In this document: positions 8,113-16,921 of the stretch, piece after piece
Layout: the number at the start of each line of letters is the position of its first letter
Numbering within the stretch: position 1 is the stretch's first letter
Source of the DNA: Seohaeicola saemankumensis
Lineage (GTDB): Bacteria; Pseudomonadota; Alphaproteobacteria; Rhodobacterales; Rhodobacteraceae
DNA length: 64,000 bases
Direction of reading: 5' to 3'
NCBI RefSeq assembly: GCF_042678485.1
Contig: NZ_JBHTKR010000003.1
Span: 248,001-312,000 of the forward strand
Position numbers and translations under genes: made by a program
The notes under the pieces: generated by a model
Databases searched by the model: none
The model's input: the letters and a program-made list of their open reading frames with translations, nothing else
Told to the model about the DNA's origin: nothing

Positions 8113-8970
8113 ATGCGGTTTGCGACGGTAATCGCCGGGGGGCGGCAGGTCTACGGGGCGGTGATCGAGGGCGGTATTGTCGCGCTGTCGGATGATTTCC
8201 CCCAATGGCCGAGCTTGCGCGAGGTGATCGCGGCGGATGCGCTGGGCGCGCTGGAGGTGGCGGCGCAGGGGCGCGCGGTCACGCATGCTGACGGGGATTT
8301 CGCCTGGGACATCCCGATCCCCGCGCCGGAGAAGATCATCTGCGTCGGCGTGAACTTTCCCGACCGGAACGCCGAATACAAGGACGGGCAAGAGGCGCCG
8401 CCGAACATGTCGCTGTTCATACGGTTTCCGCGGTCCTTTACCGGGCATGGCCAAGCGCTGATCCGCCCGCCGGAGACACCACAACTGGATTACGAGGGCG
8501 AGATCGCCGTGGTGATCGGCAAGGGCGGGCGGCGGATCGCGGAAGGCGCGGCGCTGGATCATATCGCGGCGCTGACCCTGTGCAACGAGGGCACGCTGCG
8601 CGACTGGGTGCGCCATGCGAAGTTCAACGTGACGCAGGGCAAGAACTGGGACCGGTCGGGGGCGATGGGGCCATGGATCGTGCCGTTCCGGGATCATGCC
8701 CAGATCACCGATGTGCATTTGCAGACGCGGGTGAATGGCGAGGTCCGGCAGGATGACCGCACCGGGCGCATGCTGTTTCCGGTGGCGCGGCAGATCGCCT
8801 ATATCTCGACCTTCACCACGCTGAGCCCCGGCGACATCATCGTGACGGGCACACCCACCGGCGCGGGCGCGCGCTTCGACCCGCCACGCTACCTGGTGCC
8901 GGGCGACGTGGTCGAGGTGGAGGCCGAAGGCATCGGCATATTGCGCAACACCGTGGAGGACGAGGCATGA
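8113..8970 (+). CDS. hpaG: Fumarylacetoacetate hydrolase-family isomerase/decarboxylase of the HPC pathway
   Basis: 285-residue FAH-fold protein. It has the metal-binding Glu pair in DYEGEIAVVIGKGG, the ICVGVNFPDRNAEY segment and the C-terminal GTPTGAGARFDPP loop. In this pathway HpaG decarboxylates 5-oxo-pent-3-ene-1,2,5-tricarboxylate and isomerises 2-hydroxyhepta-2,4-dienedioate. E. coli HpaG is a ~430-residue fusion of two FAH modules; this is a single module, as in many other bacteria. ATG 8113 has GGAGGG (8100-8105) upstream; an earlier in-frame start at 8023 lies within hpaD. It overlaps hpaH by ATGA. One module must supply both activities, or the second is encoded elsewhere. Confidence 0.88.
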   Translation: MRFATVIAGGRQVYGAVIEGGIVALSDDFPQWPSLREVIAADALGALEVAAQGRAVTHADGDFAWDIPIPAPEKIICVGVNFPDRNAEYKDGQEAPPNMSLFIRFPRSFTGHGQALIRPPETPQLDYEGEIAVVIGKGGRRIAEGAALDHIAALTLCNEGTLRDWVRHAKFNVTQGKNWDRSGAMGPWIVPFRDHAQITDVHLQTRVNGEVRQDDRTGRMLFPVARQIAYISTFTTLSPGDIIVTGTPTGAGARFDPPRYLVPGDVVEVEAEGIGILRNTVEDEA

Positions 8971-9767
8971 CGCCAGAGCAGATTTCCGCAGCGGCCGAGG
9001 CGCTGTTTCAGGCCGAGGAAACCGGCCAGCAGATCGGGCTTTTGTCGCTGGCGCATCCCGGCATGACCATGGATGACGCCTATGCGGTGCAAAAGGCGTT
9101 GGTGGCGCGGCGTATCGCGGCAGGGAGGCGGGTGATCGGGTGGAAAATCGGCCTGACCTCCAAGGCGATGCAGGCGGCGTTGAATATCGACATCCCGGAC
9201 AGCGGCATGATGACCGATGACATGCTGTTCGAGAGCGGCGCGACCGTGCCGCGCGGGCGTTTCATCCAGCCTCGGGTCGAGGCCGAGATCGCTTTTGTCA
9301 TGAAAGCCCCCCTGGCGGGCGAGAATGTGACACGGGCCGACGTGGTTGCCGCGACCGATTACGTGGCCCCCGCGCTGGAGATATTGGACACGCGCATCCT
9401 GCGTGCCGATCCCGCGACCGGGCAGACGCGCAAGATTTTCGACACGATCGCCGATAATGCCGCCAACGCGGGGATCGTGATGGGCGCGCAGCGCCATGCC
9501 GTGGATGCGGTTGATCTGCGGTGGGTTGGCGCGATCCTGAGTTGCAACGGCGAGGTCGAGGAGACAGGCCTTGGCGCTGGCGTTCTGAACGACCCCGCCC
9601 TGGCCGTGGGCTGGCTGGCACGGCGGATGGCGATGTATGGTCAGCGGATCGAGGCGGGGCAGGTGATCCTGTCGGGCAGCTTCATCCGGCCCGTGGAATG
9701 CCCGCCCGGCAGCAGCATCGCCGCCGATTTCGGCAGTTTCGGCCAGGTTGCGGTGAATTTCGCTTGA
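8967..9767 (+). CDS. hpaH: 2-oxo-hept-4-ene-1,7-dioate hydratase
   Basis: 266-residue member of the 2-oxopent-4-enoate hydratase/4-oxalocrotonate decarboxylase family. Characteristic segments are GWKIGLTSKAMQ, the acidic metal-site patch QPRVEAEIAFV and the region APALEILDTRI. It hydrates 2-oxo-hept-4-ene-1,7-dioate to the 4-hydroxy compound that HpaI would cleave to pyruvate and succinate semialdehyde. It starts at the ATGA overlap with hpaG and is the last hpa gene here. Neither hpaI nor the hydroxylase genes hpaBC occur in the window, so the pathway must be completed elsewhere. Confidence 0.92.
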   Translation: MTPEQISAAAEALFQAEETGQQIGLLSLAHPGMTMDDAYAVQKALVARRIAAGRRVIGWKIGLTSKAMQAALNIDIPDSGMMTDDMLFESGATVPRGRFIQPRVEAEIAFVMKAPLAGENVTRADVVAATDYVAPALEILDTRILRADPATGQTRKIFDTIADNAANAGIVMGAQRHAVDAVDLRWVGAILSCNGEVEETGLGAGVLNDPALAVGWLARRMAMYGQRIEAGQVILSGSFIRPVECPPGSSIAADFGSFGQVAVNFA

Positions 9768-10099
9768 GATGACAGGCGATTTGACTGCCGGCTGACCCGC
9801 AGGCCCCTTGGCAGCCCCCCCTTATCGGACGCTTGTACGTCCGCGATGCGGAATTTTATCCCGAAAAGCTGTGTTCCGCTGCGTCAGGCAGGGGCAAATC
9901 TGTTGACGGATTTGGGTAAACATGGAGAGTGAAGGCCAATCCGGGACGGGTGCCTGTTCTACCATTGGGTGCAGGACCCCATCGCCTCGGACCCCGCGCC
10001 GGCCTTTTTGGAGGAGGGCCGACCGCAGGGAAAAGCATAACGGCGCAAAGCCGGGGCACCCTGCATCACAAGCAAGGGCCGCAAAACAGGGAGGATCGC
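9768..10099. other. 332-bp intergenic region between hpaH and livH
   Basis: No credible gene is seen. A 6-bp inverted repeat CGGACG/CGTCCG (9826-9831 and 9838-9843) could form a weak hairpin without a T-run. A TTGACG at 9903-9908 resembles a -35 box but lacks a convincing -10. The liv operon may start from here or be read through from hpa. A Shine-Dalgarno-like GGGAGG lies at 10089-10094. Confidence 0.5.
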
Positions 10100-10975
10100 G
10101 TGGAGGTTTTGCAACTTCTGATCAGCGGGCTTGCGAATGGCTGTGTCTACGGCCTGATCGCGCTGGGCTTCGTGCTGATCTACAAGGCGACGGAGGCCGT
10201 GAATTTCGCCCAGGGCGATTTCATGATGCTGGGCGCTTTCGTGACCCTTGGGCTGGTCAATCCGGAATATGCGGGCATCCCGTTCTGGCTGGCGCTGCCG
10301 CTGGTCTTTCTGATCATGGGCGTGCTGGGCTACCTGCTGGATATCGTGGTGCTGCGCGCCGTCTTCGGGCAAAGCCAGGTGGCGGTGATCATCGTGACCA
10401 TCGCGCTGGGTTTCGTGATCCGTTTTGCCGTGGGAGAGATCTGGGGGCATGAGCCGCAATCGCTGCGTTCGCCGCTGGCGCTGGGCGATGTCCGCATCGG
10501 AGAGCTGGTGCTTGGCCTTGCCGATATTGCTGTCATCATCGTGACCCTGATCATGACCTTCCTGCTGTGGCAGTTCTTTCAGCGCACCAAGATGGGCCTG
10601 GCCATGCAGGCGGCCAGCCAGAACCAGATGGCGGCCTATTACATGGGCATTCCGGTCAAGCGCATTCAGGGCATGGTCTGGGCGCTGGCGGGAATCGTGG
10701 CCGCTGTGGCAGGTATCCTCTACGCCTCGAAGGGGGCGCTGGACCCGACTGCGGGCTTCATCGGGATCAAGGCCTTTGCCGCCGCTGTGATCGGCGGGTT
10801 CGGCAGTTTGCCCGGCGCGCTGCTGGGCGGGCTGATCGTGGGCGTGATCGAGCCTTTCGCCTCGCGCTACCTGCCGCCGGGCTGGAGCCAGATCGCGCCT
10901 TACGCCCTGCTGATCGCAGTCCTGCTGTTCCGCCCCCATGGCCTGTTCGCACAGGTCCGAGCGAAGAAGGTCTGA
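10100..10975 (+). CDS. livH: Branched-chain amino acid-type ABC transporter permease LivH
   Basis: 291-residue inner-membrane permease of the LivH family. Signature sequences include NGCVYGLIALGFVLIYKATE and VNFAQGDFMMLGAF, with about eight hydrophobic segments and the cytoplasmic coupling loop region MAAYYMGIPV. I use GTG 10100 because GGGAGG lies six bases upstream and homologues begin at this point; the ATG-initiated extension back to 9929 is Arg/Pro/Gly-rich and not membrane-like. It is first of the five-gene transporter operon, 4 bases before livM. The substrate may be an amino acid, urea, amide or aromatic acid; see the acyl-CoA ligase inside the operon. Confidence 0.92.
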   Translation: MEVLQLLISGLANGCVYGLIALGFVLIYKATEAVNFAQGDFMMLGAFVTLGLVNPEYAGIPFWLALPLVFLIMGVLGYLLDIVVLRAVFGQSQVAVIIVTIALGFVIRFAVGEIWGHEPQSLRSPLALGDVRIGELVLGLADIAVIIVTLIMTFLLWQFFQRTKMGLAMQAASQNQMAAYYMGIPVKRIQGMVWALAGIVAAVAGILYASKGALDPTAGFIGIKAFAAAVIGGFGSLPGALLGGLIVGVIEPFASRYLPPGWSQIAPYALLIAVLLFRPHGLFAQVRAKKV

Positions 10976-10979
10976 GCCG

Positions 10980-12062
10980 ATGAGATTCCATTTCAAGACA
11001 GATTACGACCAGGACATCCGCCTGTTCGAGGATGGGTGGACCTTCAGCCTTTATGCGGCCCTGCTGGTGCTGGCCCTGGCGCTTCCGCTGATGATCGACC
11101 CGTTCTTCCTGGGCGAGGCGACAAACGTGCTGATCTGGGCGATTGCCGGGTTGGGGCTGATGCTGTTGACCGGACAGACGGGACAGGTCAGCCTGGGGCA
11201 TTCGGCCTTCATGGCGCTGGGATGCTATTCCTGCGTTCTGATGATGGAGGCCAATGTGCCCTTCGTGCTGGCCTTCCTGCTGGCGGGGGTGATCACCGGC
11301 GTGGTTGGCGCGCTGATCGCCATTCCGGCGCTGAAGCTGCATGGCGTCTATCTGGCCATCGCCACGCTGGCGCTGGCGATCCTGGCCGATGACATCATCG
11401 TGCTGCTGAAGGAATGGACCGACGGGGTGAATGGCAAGATGTCGCCGCCGATCGACCTGTTCGGCTATGAGATCAGCCGCTGGAACAACCCGATCGAATG
11501 GTATTACCTGACCCTGGCCGTGGTGCTGATGGTCACGCTGTTCTATCGCAATCTGCTGCGCGCGCCGCTGGGCCGAGCCTTTGCCGCCGTGCGCGACAGC
11601 GAGATTTCAGCGCAGGCCATGGGTGTCAACGTGGCGCAGACCAAGACGATCGCCTTCGGCATCTCCTGCGCGATCACGGGGCTGGGCGGGGCGCTGATGG
11701 GCCTGTTCGCGGGCGCTTTCAACAACGAGACCTTCAATTTCCTGCTGTCGATCCAGCTGCTGATGATGATCGTGGTGGGCGGGCTTGGCTTCATCCACGG
11801 GGCGTTTCTGGGGGCGGTGGTCATCGCCTTCCTGCCGCAGGTCCTGTCGATGACGACGGACCTGTTCGGGCGCGGCGTCGCGATCCCCGGTCTGGAATCG
11901 GGGGTTTTCGGGGTGATCCTAATCCTGTTCATCCTGTTCGAGCCGATGGGCCTGTACGGGCGCTGGCTGAAGATCCGCACCTTCCTTGAGCTGTTCCCCT
12001 TTGCCCGCAAGGACATGTTCAAGCGGCAGAAAAGCTACCTCAAGACGGAGCGGCTGAGATGA
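10980..12062 (+). CDS. livM: Branched-chain amino acid-type ABC transporter permease LivM
   Basis: 360-residue inner-membrane permease partner of LivH. The diagnostic TGQTGQVSLGHSAFMALG lies near residues 62-79, preceded by the first transmembrane segments. A longer cytoplasmic N-terminus (FHFKTDYDQDIRLFEDG) precedes the first helix, typical of this alphaproteobacterial sub-type. ATG 10980 was chosen 4 bases after the livH stop over an upstream overlapping start. Its stop overlaps the livG ATG (ATGA, 12059-12062). Translational coupling along the operon suggests stoichiometric assembly. Confidence 0.93.
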   Translation: MRFHFKTDYDQDIRLFEDGWTFSLYAALLVLALALPLMIDPFFLGEATNVLIWAIAGLGLMLLTGQTGQVSLGHSAFMALGCYSCVLMMEANVPFVLAFLLAGVITGVVGALIAIPALKLHGVYLAIATLALAILADDIIVLLKEWTDGVNGKMSPPIDLFGYEISRWNNPIEWYYLTLAVVLMVTLFYRNLLRAPLGRAFAAVRDSEISAQAMGVNVAQTKTIAFGISCAITGLGGALMGLFAGAFNNETFNFLLSIQLLMMIVVGGLGFIHGAFLGAVVIAFLPQVLSMTTDLFGRGVAIPGLESGVFGVILILFILFEPMGLYGRWLKIRTFLELFPFARKDMFKRQKSYLKTERLR

Positions 12063-12847
12063 GTTTGCTGGAACTGGACAGTGTCACGCTGAAATTCGGC
12101 GGTCTGACGGCGGTGAACGATCTGTCGATGTCGGTCGAGGAAGGCCAGGTCTTTGCGCTGGTCGGCCCCAATGGTGCGGGCAAGTCGACCGTGTTCAACC
12201 TGATCTCGCGCTTCTACACGCCGGTCACCGGGTCGATCCGGTTCGATGGCAAGGATGTGCTGAAGATGGCCCCGCATGAGGTGCCGAACCTGGGCATCGC
12301 ACGCACCTTCCAGAATATCGAGCTGTTCCATCAGGCGACCGTGTTGCAGAACCTGCTGGTGGGACGGCATCGGCACCGCAAGACCAACATGATCGCGCAG
12401 ATGCTGCATCTGCCGTCGGTGCGCGCCGAGGAGCGCGAGCATCGCCACGCGGTGGAAGAGGTGATCGACTTTCTGGACCTGCAACCCTACCGCAATTCGC
12501 GCATCGCGGGCCTTCCTTACGGTGTGCGCAAGGTGGTGGAACTGGGGCGTGCGCTGGCATCGAAGCCGCGGCTGTTGCTGTTGGACGAGCCTGCCTCGGG
12601 CCTGTCGGTCGAAGAGACGCAGAACATGCGCTGGTGGATCGACGACATTCGTCGCCACATGGGGATCACCGTTCTGATGGTCGAGCATGACATGGGCCTT
12701 GTCGGCAAGGTCTGCGACCGCGTGCTGGCGCTGGCCGATGGCGCGAAACTGGCCGAAGGCACACCCGCCGAGGTGCAGTCGCATCCGAAGGTGATCGAGG
12801 CCTATCTGGGCACCAACGCGGTCAGCAAAGGGGGTAAGGTGGCATGA
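12059..12847 (+). CDS. livG: ABC transporter ATP-binding protein LivG-type
   Basis: 262-residue ABC ATPase. Walker A is GPNGAGKSTVFNL (about residue 38), the Q-loop region is TFQNIELF, Walker B is LLLLDEPASGLS and the switch His is in MVEHDMGLV. The insert between Q-loop and signature (RHRKTNMIAQMLHLPSVRAE) is typical of LivG rather than LivF. The signature motif is degenerate (LPYGVRKVVELGRAL instead of LSGGQ), as is common in LivG. It energises the LivHM pore with LivF. Start overlaps the livM stop and its stop overlaps livF (ATGA both times). Confidence 0.93.
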   Translation: MSLLELDSVTLKFGGLTAVNDLSMSVEEGQVFALVGPNGAGKSTVFNLISRFYTPVTGSIRFDGKDVLKMAPHEVPNLGIARTFQNIELFHQATVLQNLLVGRHRHRKTNMIAQMLHLPSVRAEEREHRHAVEEVIDFLDLQPYRNSRIAGLPYGVRKVVELGRALASKPRLLLLDEPASGLSVEETQNMRWWIDDIRRHMGITVLMVEHDMGLVGKVCDRVLALADGAKLAEGTPAEVQSHPKVIEAYLGTNAVSKGGKVA

Positions 12848-13617
12848 GTGACCTTCTGCTGGAAGTCCGCAATCTTGAGACATTCTACGGCCCGATCATG
12901 GCGATCCGGGGGGTCAGCCTTGAGGTTCGAAAGGGGCGCGTCGTCACCGTGCTGGGCGCCAATGGCGCGGGCAAGACCACGTTGCTGAAAACCATTTCCG
13001 GGATCATGGACCCGGAAAAGGGCAAGATCATCTTCGAGGGTCAGGAGATCCAGGGATGGGAGCCGCACCGCGTGGTCAAGGCTGGTATCGTGCATGTGCC
13101 CGAAGGGCGCGAGGTCTTCCCCCTGCTGACGGTCGAGGAAAACCTGGCACTGGGGGCCTATACGCGCAGCGACAAGGCCGAGATCGCGCGCGACCGGGAT
13201 CTGGTGTTCAACTATTTCCCCATCCTTGCCGAGCGCCGCAAGCAGGAGGCGGGCACCCTGTCAGGCGGGCAACAGCAGATGCTGGCGATCGGGCGCGGGC
13301 TGATGCTGCGGCCCAAGATCATGCTGCTGGACGAGCCCAGCCTTGGCCTGTCGCCGCTGCTGACGCAGGAGATCTTTGCGATCCTGAAACGCCTTAACCA
13401 GGATGAAGGCGTGACGATGATGCTGGTGGAACAGAACGCCGCCGTGGCGCTGGATCTGGCCGACGATGGTTACGTCATGGAACTGGGCCGGATCGTGATG
13501 TCGGGCACCGCCGACCGCCTGGCCGCGTCGGAGGATATCCAGAGCTTCTATCTGGGCCATGACACCGAAGGCGCGCGCGGCGAACGCCGCTGGAAGCGCA
13601 AGAAGACATGGAGGTAA
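12844..13617 (+). CDS. livF: ABC transporter ATP-binding protein LivF-type
   Basis: 257-residue ABC ATPase. Walker A is GANGAGKTTLLKTISG, the signature is LSGGQQQMLAIGRGLM, Walker B is IMLLDEPSLGLSP and the switch region is MLVEQNAAVAL (the LivF-type Gln replaces His). VPEGREVFPLLTVEENL is a LivF hallmark. It pairs with LivG. ATG 12844 overlaps the livG stop. The C-terminus carries a basic extension (RGERRWKRKKTWR) just before the ligase gene. The call is strong; the transported compound remains unknown. Confidence 0.93.
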   Translation: MSDLLLEVRNLETFYGPIMAIRGVSLEVRKGRVVTVLGANGAGKTTLLKTISGIMDPEKGKIIFEGQEIQGWEPHRVVKAGIVHVPEGREVFPLLTVEENLALGAYTRSDKAEIARDRDLVFNYFPILAERRKQEAGTLSGGQQQMLAIGRGLMLRPKIMLLDEPSLGLSPLLTQEIFAILKRLNQDEGVTMMLVEQNAAVALDLADDGYVMELGRIVMSGTADRLAASEDIQSFYLGHDTEGARGERRWKRKKTWR

Positions 13618-13621
13618 GGCT

Positions 13622-15511
13622 ATGACAAAGCACGATCCCATCCAGCCGCAAGAGGTTGTCAACGGTGTCTCGCTGAACGCGACACCGGGCCAGCGCCCGC
13701 TGGTGATCGACGGATGCACCACCCTGCCCGCCCTGTTCCAGTCGCGCTGCAGCACGCTGGGCAGCCGCACCGCGCATCGCGAGAAGGACCTGGGTATCTG
13801 GAAAGCCTATAGCTGGTCCGATTACTGGAACCATGCCCGGCTGATCGGTCTTGGCCTTCTGCGTCTGGGGCTGGAACGCGGCCGTGTCGTGTCGATCCTG
13901 TCCGAAGACCGCAAGGAATGGCTTTATGCCGACATGGGCATTCAATGCGTGGGCGGCATTTCGTCGGGGGTCTATACGACCGACAGTTCCAGCCAGCTTG
14001 CCTATATCCTGAAGGACAGCGACACCCAGTTCCTGATCGTCGAGAACGAAGAGCAGCTGGACAAGTTCCTGGAAATCCCTGACGGCGCGCCGACGGTTGA
14101 AAAGGTCATCATCCTGGAGGATGAGGGCCTGCACGATCTGAAGGGCGAGCGGTTCCTTTTCCTGGAGGAGCTTTACGATCTGGGCCGGTTGCATCTGGCC
14201 GAGCATCCCAAGCTGTTCGAGGCCGAGATCGAAAAGGCGCAGGCCGGCGATATCGCCCTGCTGATCTATACATCCGGCACCACGGGCGCGCCCAAGGGCG
14301 CGATGCTGAGCCATGAGAACATCATGGCGGCGATCGAGGGTGGCATCCGTGCCCTGCCCACGGATTCCAGCGCCGAACAGCTGTGTTTCCTGCCGCTGTG
14401 CCATATCCTTGAACGCGACAGTTCGATCTATTTCCCGCTGGCGGTGCGATCCACGGTGAATTTCGCGGAAAGCCCCGAGACGGTGTTCGACAACCTGCGC
14501 GAGGTCAGCCCGCATGTCTTCACCGCCGTGCCACGGGTCTGGGAAAAGGTCTATTCCCGCGTGACGGTGCTGTCGATGGAAGCGACCACCCTGGGCAAGC
14601 TGGCCTTCAAGGCGGCCCTTGGCGTGGGCATGACGCGCGCCACGCTGATGCAGCAGGGCAAACCCGTGCCCGCGATGACCGCTTTGGGTTACAGACTGGC
14701 CGATTTTCTGGTCTTCCGGAACCTGCGCCAGATGCTGGGGCTGGACCGTCTGCGGCAGGGCACATCCGGCGCCGCACCGATCAGCCCTGCCCTGCTGATG
14801 TGGTACCGCGCCATCGGTGTGCCGCTGCTGGAAGGCTACGGCATGACCGAGAACGCGGGCCTGGCCACCGTCAACACCGAGGATGACAACCGCCCCGGCA
14901 CCGTGGGACGCGCCGTGCCCGGCGTGAAACTGCGTATCGCGGATGACGGCGAGATCCAGACACTCGGGCTGAACAATTTCATGGGCTACTGGCGCAACAA
15001 CGAGAAAACCGCCGAGACCTATACCGATGACGGCTGGCTTCGCACCGGCGATATCGGGCGGCTGGACGATGACGGGTTCCTGACCATCACGGGCCGCCTG
15101 AAGGACATCATCATCACCGCAGGCGGCAAGAACATCACCCCGGCCGAGGTCGAAAGCCGGTTGAAGTTCAGCCATTACGTCTCGGATGCGGTGGTGATCG
15201 GCGACAAGCGCAAGTTCCTGACCTGTCTGATCATGATCGACCAGGAAAACGTCGAGAAATATGCACAGGACAACAAGGTGCCGTTTTCGGATTTTGCCTC
15301 GCTGTGCCGTGCGGAACCTGTGCTGGACCTGATCCGCGCCGAGGTGGAGCAGGTCAACAAGGAATTCGCCCGCGTGGAACAGATCAAGGATTTCCGCCTG
15401 ATCGACGTTCTGCTTACGGCGGAGGACGAAGAGCTGACGGCGACAATGAAACTGCGCCGCAGCTTTGTGGAAAAGCGCCACAAGGCGCTGATCGATGATA
15501 TGTATAAATGA
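13622..15511 (+). CDS. AMP-forming acyl-CoA ligase (long-chain acyl/aryl-CoA synthetase type)
   Basis: 629-residue ANL-superfamily enzyme. Motifs visible are the P-loop IYTSGTTGAPKGAMLSHENI, the A5 region LEGYGMTENAG, TGDIGRLDDDGFLTI and the A10-type Lys region GGKNITPAEVES. It activates a carboxylate with ATP to acyl-AMP and then acyl-CoA. ATG 13622 follows GGAGG at 13611-13615, 4 bases after livF. A ligase of this type embedded in a Liv operon suggests vectorial uptake and activation of an organic acid (aromatic, dicarboxylic or fatty). Proximity to hpa hints at an aryl acid, but nothing in the sequence fixes the substrate. Confidence 0.88.
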   Translation: MTKHDPIQPQEVVNGVSLNATPGQRPLVIDGCTTLPALFQSRCSTLGSRTAHREKDLGIWKAYSWSDYWNHARLIGLGLLRLGLERGRVVSILSEDRKEWLYADMGIQCVGGISSGVYTTDSSSQLAYILKDSDTQFLIVENEEQLDKFLEIPDGAPTVEKVIILEDEGLHDLKGERFLFLEELYDLGRLHLAEHPKLFEAEIEKAQAGDIALLIYTSGTTGAPKGAMLSHENIMAAIEGGIRALPTDSSAEQLCFLPLCHILERDSSIYFPLAVRSTVNFAESPETVFDNLREVSPHVFTAVPRVWEKVYSRVTVLSMEATTLGKLAFKAALGVGMTRATLMQQGKPVPAMTALGYRLADFLVFRNLRQMLGLDRLRQGTSGAAPISPALLMWYRAIGVPLLEGYGMTENAGLATVNTEDDNRPGTVGRAVPGVKLRIADDGEIQTLGLNNFMGYWRNNEKTAETYTDDGWLRTGDIGRLDDDGFLTITGRLKDIIITAGGKNITPAEVESRLKFSHYVSDAVVIGDKRKFLTCLIMIDQENVEKYAQDNKVPFSDFASLCRAEPVLDLIRAEVEQVNKEFARVEQIKDFRLIDVLLTAEDEELTATMKLRRSFVEKRHKALIDDMYK

Positions 15512-15548
15512 ATCCCGCAATCGGGGTGTTTCTGGGAGGAGACCAAAC

Positions 15549-16709
15549 ATGAAGAAAATGATGACATCGCTTTTTGCCGGTGCGGTTGCTCTGGGTATGG
15601 CCCAGGCTGCCGTGGCGCAGACACAGGGCGTGAGCGATACCGAAGTGGTGCTGGGTTCGGTCAACGACCTGTCCGGCATCTTCGCCGCTGTGGGCGTGCC
15701 TGCCGTCAATGGCGCCAACCTCAAGTTCGACCAGGTGAATGCGGCCGGTGGCATCCATGGCCGCCAGATCCGCTTTGTGGTCGAGGACCATGCCTATCAG
15801 CTGCCGAAATCGACGCAGGCCTATAACAAGCTGATCAACCGCGACCAGGTCTTTGCCAATCTTCTGAGCCTTGGAACGCCGCATAACCTGGCGGGTTTCC
15901 AGCTTATGGACCCCAAGGGTGTCTTCAACATCAACCCGCTGACGGCTGCGCGCGAGATGCTGAAGGAACCGGTCGACAACAAGTTCACGGGCTTTTCCAG
16001 CTATTATGACCAGACCACCGCCGGCATGCGCTATCTGGCCAAGGAATACGGGCTGACCAAGGTCTGCACCATGTATCTGCCGACCGATTTCGGCCTGGAA
16101 ATCTCGAACGCGACCAAGGAACAGGCCGAAAGCCTGGGCATGACCTTCGTGTCGGAAACGACCCACAAGCCGGATGAGCAGGAATTCGTGGGTGCGGTTC
16201 AGAAGCTGCGTTCCGATGGCTGCGAGGTCGTGACCATGGCGCTGGGTGTGCGTGCAGGGATCACCGTTGTGGGCACCGCCAAGCAGCTGGGCTGGACCGA
16301 TGTCAAGTTTCTGGCCACCTCGGCCGGTTTCCTTGAGGCCGTGGCCGCTGTCCCCGGTGGCGTGACCGATGGTCTTTATGCCGCATCCGGCTGGGTGGAC
16401 CTGCAAGCGCGCCGTGACGATCCCGCGCCTGCAAAGTTCATCGCCGAGTACGAGGCCGCCTTTGGTCAGCCCGCAACCGGCTTTGCGATGCTTGGCTACA
16501 ACGCCGCCGACACCGTGGTGCGCGCATTGGAAGCAGCAGGTCCCGACCTGACGCAGGACAGCTTCCGCGCGGCGATGGAAGGTCTGGAATACTACAGCGA
16601 CTTGCTGGATACCCAGATCAAGTACAGCCCCGAGAATCACCAGGGCGCCAATGACATCACCATCTCGGTTGTCGAAAACGGCCTGTGGAAGCTTGTCGGT
16701 CGCGAATGA
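15549..16709 (+). CDS. livK: Periplasmic substrate-binding protein of the Liv-type transporter
   Basis: 386-residue periplasmic binding protein (Peripla_BP_6/LivK). A clear signal peptide starts MKKMMTSLFAGAVALGM and probably ends at AVA|QT near residue 23. Mature sequence shows LGSVNDLSGIFAAVGVPAVN and later FSSYYDQTTAGM, typical of the two-lobed fold. ATG 15549 follows GGGAGGAGA at 15534-15542. It is the last gene of the operon, before a strong terminator. In many relatives of this operon type the binding protein is made in excess of the membrane components; the 37-bp gap to the ligase gene shows no obvious separate promoter. Confidence 0.92.
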   Translation: MKKMMTSLFAGAVALGMAQAAVAQTQGVSDTEVVLGSVNDLSGIFAAVGVPAVNGANLKFDQVNAAGGIHGRQIRFVVEDHAYQLPKSTQAYNKLINRDQVFANLLSLGTPHNLAGFQLMDPKGVFNINPLTAAREMLKEPVDNKFTGFSSYYDQTTAGMRYLAKEYGLTKVCTMYLPTDFGLEISNATKEQAESLGMTFVSETTHKPDEQEFVGAVQKLRSDGCEVVTMALGVRAGITVVGTAKQLGWTDVKFLATSAGFLEAVAAVPGGVTDGLYAASGWVDLQARRDDPAPAKFIAEYEAAFGQPATGFAMLGYNAADTVVRALEAAGPDLTQDSFRAAMEGLEYYSDLLDTQIKYSPENHQGANDITISVVENGLWKLVGRE

Positions 16710-16731
16710 TCCGGTGACCGATCTACCATCG

Positions 16732-16757
16732 AAAGGGGCGCTTCGGCGCCCCTTTTT
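16732..16757 (+). terminator. Rho-independent terminator of the liv operon
   Basis: A perfect GGGGCGC-TTCG-GCGCCCC hairpin (16735-16752) with a stable UUCG-type tetraloop is flanked by AAA upstream and a T-run at 16753-16757. It lies 23 bases after the livK stop. This is the cleanest intrinsic terminator in the window. Confidence 0.92.
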
Positions 16758-16825
16758 GCTGGGGCCCACGGGATGCGTGCGGTTTCACGACATCAGATTG
16801 GGTCCTGCCCCCGTCAACATCACCT

Positions 16826-16840
16826 TTTTTCTCGGAAAAA
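16826..16840. promoter_or_regulatory. Short inverted repeat upstream of the Crp/Fnr gene
   Basis: TTTTTC-TCG-GAAAAA is a perfect inverted repeat about 80 bases before the crp-type ATG, followed by TTGTATTAAAGG (16841-16852), which could supply promoter elements. It lies in an AT-rich patch in an otherwise GC-rich gap. It could be an operator, possibly autoregulatory. It does not match the Fnr consensus. Confidence 0.35.
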
Positions 16841-16921
16841 TTGTATTAAAGGATGTTGGCTCTCTTGTAGTTCCCCTGACCTCTCGCCACTATGACCAGA
16901 CTATGGCGAGGGGGCTGTGCG

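Noticed and set aside
13475..15754. A 759-codon minus-strand frame opposite the acyl-CoA ligase
   Set aside because: Antisense shadow of a clear ANL enzyme; no domain, biased composition.
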